Positions 59,227-62,847 of a stretch of 62,847 nucleotides of DNA are shown one piece after another (the stretch's first letter is position 1; each line of letters begins with the position of its first letter). The position numbers and the translations under genes are program-made. The notes under the pieces are model-generated. The model made no database searches. It saw only the letters and a list, made by a program, of their open reading frames with translations, and was not told the origin of the DNA. Source of the stretch: Actinobacillus seminis (GTDB lineage: Bacteria > Pseudomonadota > Gammaproteobacteria > Enterobacterales > Pasteurellaceae); assembly GCF_002263215.1 (NCBI RefSeq), contig NZ_NLFK01000011.1, positions 1-62,847 on the forward strand, in the 5' to 3' direction.

Positions 59227-59480
59227 CAAAGTATGTCGAGAAAAGGAAATTGCTTGGATAACGGGGCGATGGAAAGTTTTTTTGGATGCCTAAAAACAGA
59301 ATGCTACTTCGGCAGGCGGTTTGACACTCTTGCCGAACTTAAGCAAACCATTCATGAGTACATTCATTACTACAACAATGAGCGCATTCAAGTGAAATTA
59401 AAAGGACTAAGTCCTGTAGAATACAGAATTCAGTCCTTAAGTTAAAGCAGTCTAACTTTTTGGGGCAGATCAATTGGGCG
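59227..59480 (+). mobile_element. IS3-family insertion sequence remnant (3' end)
   Basis: The last 68 or so codons of an IS3-family DDE transposase are intact: SRKGNCLDNGAMESFFGCLK (with the catalytic glutamate), then TLAELKQTIHEYIHYYNNER and KGLSPVEYRIQSLS, ending at 59445. The bases after the stop (TCTAACTTTTTGGGGCAGATC near 59450-59470) look like the right terminal repeat of such elements. The left end and most of the transposase are missing, so it cannot move by itself. Confidence 0.85.
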
Positions 59481-59514
59481 TTTTTGTCATAAATAATAAA
59501 AAGTGCGGTTAAAA

Positions 59515-60354
59515 TTACCAACCTTTTACCACACCGTCTTTAAAGTGTTTCACTGCTTCTTGATACACTTCTTCTGTCTGGTAAGCTTTCACGAAGTTTT
59601 GTACCGCTTCGCTGTCTTTATTATCTTGACGAGCAACAATGATATTAACATAAGGCGAATCTTTGTCTTCAACAAATACACCATTTTCGGAGGCAGTTAA
59701 TCCAACTTGACCGGCATAAGTATTGTTCACTACCGCTAAATCAACATCATCTAAGGCTCTTGCTGCAACAGAGGTATCCACTTCTTTGATTTGCAGATTT
59801 TTCGGGTTTTCAATAATATCTAAAGAAGTTGCAAATAAGTTTGTGCTATCTTTTAATTTAATCAAGCCTTGTTTTTCTAATAAGATTAACGCGCGGGCTA
59901 AATTGCTCGGATCATTTGGTACCGCAACTACTGCACCATCTTGTAACTCATTAACATTTTTAATTTTTTTAGAGTAACCGGCTAGTGGGTAAACAAAGGT
60001 ATTGCCTACGATCATCAGATTATTATAACCGTTAGATTGGGAATCTTTGTCTAAATAGGGTTTATGTTGCATTGCGTTGACGTCCAAATCGCCTTTACTT
60101 ACCGCTGGATTTGGTAGCGCGTAGTCGTTAAATTCTATGAATTCAACGTCTAAATTATATTTTTCTTTAGCCACTTTTGCCGCGATTTCTGCAACTTGAT
60201 GTTCAGGACCTGACATGACGCCGACTTTAATTTTTTGTACCGCTTTGGTTGGTTCTGCCGGTGCGGCGGCGGTTTCCGGTTTTTTATCGTCACAAGCGGC
60301 TAAGGCAAAGACGGAGGCGAGTGCGACAACACTTAATGTTTTCTTAAAATTCAT
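59515..60354 (-). CDS. metQ: MetQ, methionine-binding lipoprotein
   Basis: The substrate-binding lipoprotein of the MetNIQ D/L-methionine ABC importer. The 279-residue product has a lipoprotein signal with lipobox LAAC (Cys21), then KVGVMSGPEHQVAEIAAKVA, FNDYALPNPAVSKGDLD and MQHKPYLD, all NlpA/MetQ family features. Third gene of metNIQ, 31 bases after metI. Confidence 0.96.
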   Translation of the reverse strand: MNFKKTLSVVALASVFALAACDDKKPETAAAPAEPTKAVQKIKVGVMSGPEHQVAEIAAKVAKEKYNLDVEFIEFNDYALPNPAVSKGDLDVNAMQHKPYLDKDSQSNGYNNLMIVGNTFVYPLAGYSKKIKNVNELQDGAVVAVPNDPSNLARALILLEKQGLIKLKDSTNLFATSLDIIENPKNLQIKEVDTSVAARALDDVDLAVVNNTYAGQVGLTASENGVFVEDKDSPYVNIIVARQDNKDSEAVQNFVKAYQTEEVYQEAVKHFKDGVVKGW

Positions 60355-60385
60355 GATTTAAATCCTCTTTAAAAAGGTTGATTAA

Positions 60386-61075
60386 TTAACGATGATCAAA
60401 ACGATCAGCGAGTTTGTTTCCGTATTTTTCACATAACATGACGATAATTACGATAATAATGGTGGAAACCCATAATACGTAAGGCATATTTCTGTGTAAA
60501 CCGAATGAAATTGCAGTATTACCCAAGCCACCACCGCCAACTGCGCCCGCCATGGCAGAATACCCGATTAAGGTGACTAAAGTGAGAGTCATGGCTTTAA
60601 TCAGCATTGGCAATGCTTCAGGTAAATAAAAGCGAGTGACTAATTGCCAAACGGTAGTTCCCATAGCTTTTGCTGTTTCCGTAAGACCGCTTGGGATATC
60701 GCCGAGTGCATTTGAGGTTAAGCGGGCATAAAACGGTAATGCCGCTACACTCAATGGGATAATTGCGGCAGTAGTACCAAGGGTAGTGCCAACTAAGAAA
60801 CGGGTCACCGGCATTAAATCAAATAATAAAATAATGAACGGAATTGAACGCCCTATATTAATGATGATTTCTAAAATGCGGTTTGCTCGTTTATTTGCCA
60901 ACACTTGATTCGGTTTGGTCAAAAAATTTAAGACGCCTAAAGGCAGACCGAATAATACAGCAAACAAGGTCGCTATCAAACTCATATAGACAGTTTCAAA
61001 AGAGCTCATCGCAATCAATTGCCATATTTGAGGCGTCAGTTGGCGAGAAAATTCACTACTAAATTCAGTTAACAT
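60386..61075 (-). CDS. metI: MetI, methionine ABC transporter permease
   Basis: The membrane channel of the methionine importer, 229 residues with five membrane segments. It has the permease EAA-type loop [22 protein letters not shown] (about residues 125-146) and [17 protein letters not shown] near the C-terminus, close to E. coli MetI. Its start overlaps the end of metN by 11 bases. Confidence 0.96.
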   Translation of the reverse strand: MLTEFSSEFSRQLTPQIWQLIAMSSFETVYMSLIATLFAVLFGLPLGVLNFLTKPNQVLANKRANRILEIIINIGRSIPFIILLFDLMPVTRFLVGTTLGTTAAIIPLSVAALPFYARLTSNALGDIPSGLTETAKAMGTTVWQLVTRFYLPEALPMLIKAMTLTLVTLIGYSAMAGAVGGGGLGNTAISFGLHRNMPYVLWVSTIIIVIIVMLCEKYGNKLADRFDHR

Positions 61076-62101
61076 AGCCTAGTACCTCAATGCGAACGTT
61101 ATTTTCCATTAAATAAATTTTAGTTTGTGTAATAGCATCTTCGCTACCTTCCACTTCGGCAATGACAAAGCCAAATTTGACGCCACCGGCATAATCAATT
61201 TGTGAACTCAAAATACTAAGTTCTACACCAAATTTTTTGGATGCTTGCGATAATAATGGAGCATCAACGGAACGACCGGTAAATTCAAATTTGATAATTG
61301 GTTGTGTGTTAGGGTATTTTGGCGTTTGCGATAATTTTTCCATATATTCGTCCGGCAAATTAATATGAAAAGTTGAACGAATAAATTCTTGTGCCAAAGC
61401 AGTTTTTGGATTGGAAAAAATTTCACTCACTGAACCTTGCTCGATCAATTGTCCTCTATCAATGACGGCTACTTGATCACAAATGCGTTTGACCACATCC
61501 ATTTCATGGGTGATCAATAAAATGGTAATCCCTAAAGTGCGGTTAATTTCTTTTAATAAATTTAAAATAGATTGCGTGGTTGCCGGATCTAATGCGCTGG
61601 TAGCTTCGTCGCAAAGCAACACTTTGGGATCGCTTGCCAACGCGCGTGCAATTGCTACGCGTTGTTTTTGACCGCCGGATAAATTTGCCGGATACGCGTC
61701 TTTTTTGTCATTTAATCCAACTAATTCCAAGAGCGCATCGACTTTTTGTTGAATATGATCTTGCGGTTTTTTTCCAATTCTAACGGTAATGCAATATTGT
61801 CGAAAACGGTACGTGAACTCAGCAAATTAAAATGCTGGAAGATCATGCCGATATTGCGTCGTTCGTGAATAAGTTGTGCGTCAGAAAATTCTGTCAGTTC
61901 TTTTCCATCAATGATAACGGAACCGGAGGATGGTTTTTCCAATAAATTGACGCAACGGATCAATGTACTTTTTCCGGCGCCAGACGCGCCGATAACTCCA
62001 CAAATTTGTCCCTTAGGAATTTCTAAGGAAACATTATCAAGTGCGGTCAATTTTTTGCCGGAAATATCAAAAATTTTACTTATATTTTTCAGCTTAATCA
62101 T
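61065..62101 (-). pseudogene. metN: MetN, methionine ABC transporter ATPase, frameshifted
   Basis: The ATPase of MetNIQ, split into two frames. The first (from ATG 62101) has Walker [14 protein letters not shown] and the Q-loop MIFQHFNLL and leaves frame near residue 111. The second holds the signature [15 protein letters not shown], Walker B VLLCDEAT, the switch histidine in LITHEMD and the C-terminal NIL (ACT-like) regulatory domain. Reading eight A instead of seven in the run at 61767-61773 (coding strand) joins them cleanly through [14 protein letters not shown]. As written it cannot make a full ATPase. Confidence 0.92.
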
Positions 62102-62142
62102 ATAAGCCCTTTTCGGTCAATGTTAAATTATTTTGCTATTTT

Positions 62143-62158
62143 AGACGTCTAGATTGCT
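62143..62158 (-). promoter_or_regulatory. MetJ operator upstream of metN
   Basis: AGACGTCT is a perfect Met box, and the adjoining AGATTGCT is a 5/8 second box, giving the tandem 8-mer array MetJ needs. It lies 42-57 bases before the metN ATG. Repression of metNIQ by MetJ with SAM is established in E. coli and Haemophilus relatives. Confidence 0.85.
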
Positions 62159-62284
62159 GTGTCAACTGTTATTGGCAAGATTTTTATGAACAAATAGAAT
62201 AAATAAGAATTAAATTGCATCAAATGATGGGAATGGCGATAATGCTTCTTTATTGAATATGAATAACTCATTGGGGATAATGAA

Positions 62285-62836
62285 ATGAACAAAGCGATTT
62301 TCTTGGATCGTGACGGAACATTGAACATAGATTATGGGTATGTACATGAAATTGATCAATTTCACTTTATTGAGGGGAGCATTGAAGCTTTACAGCAACT
62401 AAAACAAATGGGTTATTTATTGGTGCTGGTGAGCAATCAATCGGGAATTGCGCGGGGCTATTTTTCAGAACAGCAATTTTTGCAATTAACGGAATGGATG
62501 GATTGGTCACTGGCTGATCGTGGTGTGGACTTAGATGGAATTTATTATTGTCCGCATCATCCTGATGGTATCGGCGAATTTAAACAAGACTGCAATTGTC
62601 GCAAACCAAAAGCAGGAATGTTAAGCCAAGCGATTAAAGAATTGAAAATTGATCCGGCACGTTCCATTATGATTGGCGATAAAATGGAAGATATGATGGC
62701 GGGGAAAAGTGCGGGAATAAAAATGAATATTTTGGTGCGTAGCGGAAAAACGGTGACCGAAGATAGCGAAAAACTGGCAGATTATGTAATCGATTCAATT
62801 ACAGATGTGGTGGCATTAATTAGAAAGTTGAAATAA
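62285..62836 (+). CDS. gmhB: GmhB, D-glycero-D-manno-heptose-1,7-bisphosphate 7-phosphatase
   Basis: GmhB removes the 7-phosphate in ADP-heptose synthesis for lipooligosaccharide core. The 183-residue HAD phosphatase has the nucleophile motif [27 protein letters not shown], the zinc-binding cysteines in YCPHHPDG and [10 protein letters not shown], and [11 protein letters not shown]. Divergent from metN, as in E. coli. The rest of the window (62837-62847) is only its trailing flank. Confidence 0.97.
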   Translation: MNKAIFLDRDGTLNIDYGYVHEIDQFHFIEGSIEALQQLKQMGYLLVLVSNQSGIARGYFSEQQFLQLTEWMDWSLADRGVDLDGIYYCPHHPDGIGEFKQDCNCRKPKAGMLSQAIKELKIDPARSIMIGDKMEDMMAGKSAGIKMNILVRSGKTVTEDSEKLADYVIDSITDVVALIRKLK

Positions 62837-62847
62837 TGCGCAAAAAA

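Larger units (their letters stand above)
1..62847. repeat. Dispersed DNA uptake sequences (AAGTGCGGT)
   Basis: The 9-base Haemophilus-type uptake core occurs in either orientation near 1.17, 2.86, 5.60, 7.86, 9.00, 10.32, 11.14, 12.06, 12.66, 13.15, 16.85, 19.22, 20.52, 21.88, 23.57, 24.78, 25.09, 27.88, 31.90, 33.36, 33.49, 36.30, 36.82, 37.80, 38.89, 38.92, 41.59, 43.07, 51.89, 53.11, 54.13, 57.45, 58.22, 59.50, 61.54 and 62.04 kb. Counted by eye, so a few may be missed. It marks DNA for uptake in naturally competent Pasteurellaceae. Confidence 0.9.

Noticed and set aside
61065-61730. Stand-alone half-size ABC ATPase
   Set aside because: It lacks Walker A and continues metN after a homopolymer frameshift.

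Overview
The window is chromosomal DNA from a gammaproteobacterium of the family Pasteurellaceae, in the group that uses the Haemophilus influenzae-type DNA uptake sequence. The 9-bp core AAGTGCGGT (or its complement) occurs more than 30 times by eye. Gene content (napDAGHBC, narQ/narP, hemCDXY-cyaA, nrdDG, metNIQ) and A+T-rich coding fit this family. I cannot name the species. I saw no rRNA, tRNA or CRISPR array.

Layout. 1-5.9 kb: a leftward periplasmic nitrate reductase operon with a decayed napF at its head, facing the nitrate sensor narQ. 6.1-16 kb: murB, a small conserved protein, glmS with a DeoR-type regulator, rdgB, hemW, rpiA and serA, then an IS1182-type remnant. 16.8-25.6 kb: hemCDXY divergent from cyaA, then narP (partner of NarQ) and yggS. 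25.7-33.2 kb: a threonine operon with leader peptide and attenuator, carrying an extra secreted-protein gene between thrB and thrC, then a small membrane protein, a YffB-like reductase and dapE. 33.2-41.7 kb: an M15 peptidase, psiE, nudF, cpdA, ubiF, miaB and nrdDG with FNR and NrdR sites.

42.0-55.3 kb is the most distinctive part: a complete glucuronide/glucuronate catabolic island. UidA beta-glucuronidase and a GPH-type symporter would take up and split glucuronides. A TRAP transporter (DctP, DctQ, DctM) would import free acid sugars. UxaC, UxuB, UxuA, KdgK and Eda then carry glucuronate to pyruvate and glyceraldehyde-3-phosphate. A UxuR-type GntR repressor, a perfect CRP site and a TTGGTATACC-type palindrome suggest dual control by inducer and cAMP. 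The cAMP synthase and a cAMP phosphodiesterase are both in the window. A GntP-type permease follows.

56.8-62.8 kb: rimI-holD divergent from rsmC, a scar of a broken MFS gene joined to an IS3-type transposase tail, metNIQ with a MetJ operator, and gmhB.

kdgK and metN are each broken by what looks like one missing base in a homopolymer run. These may be real lesions or sequencing errors. No wholly unprecedented multi-gene system is evident. The best candidates for novelty are the secreted four-cysteine protein embedded in the thr operon, the uidA/GPH insertion in the uronate cluster, and the 17-base homopolymer at the end of uxuR.
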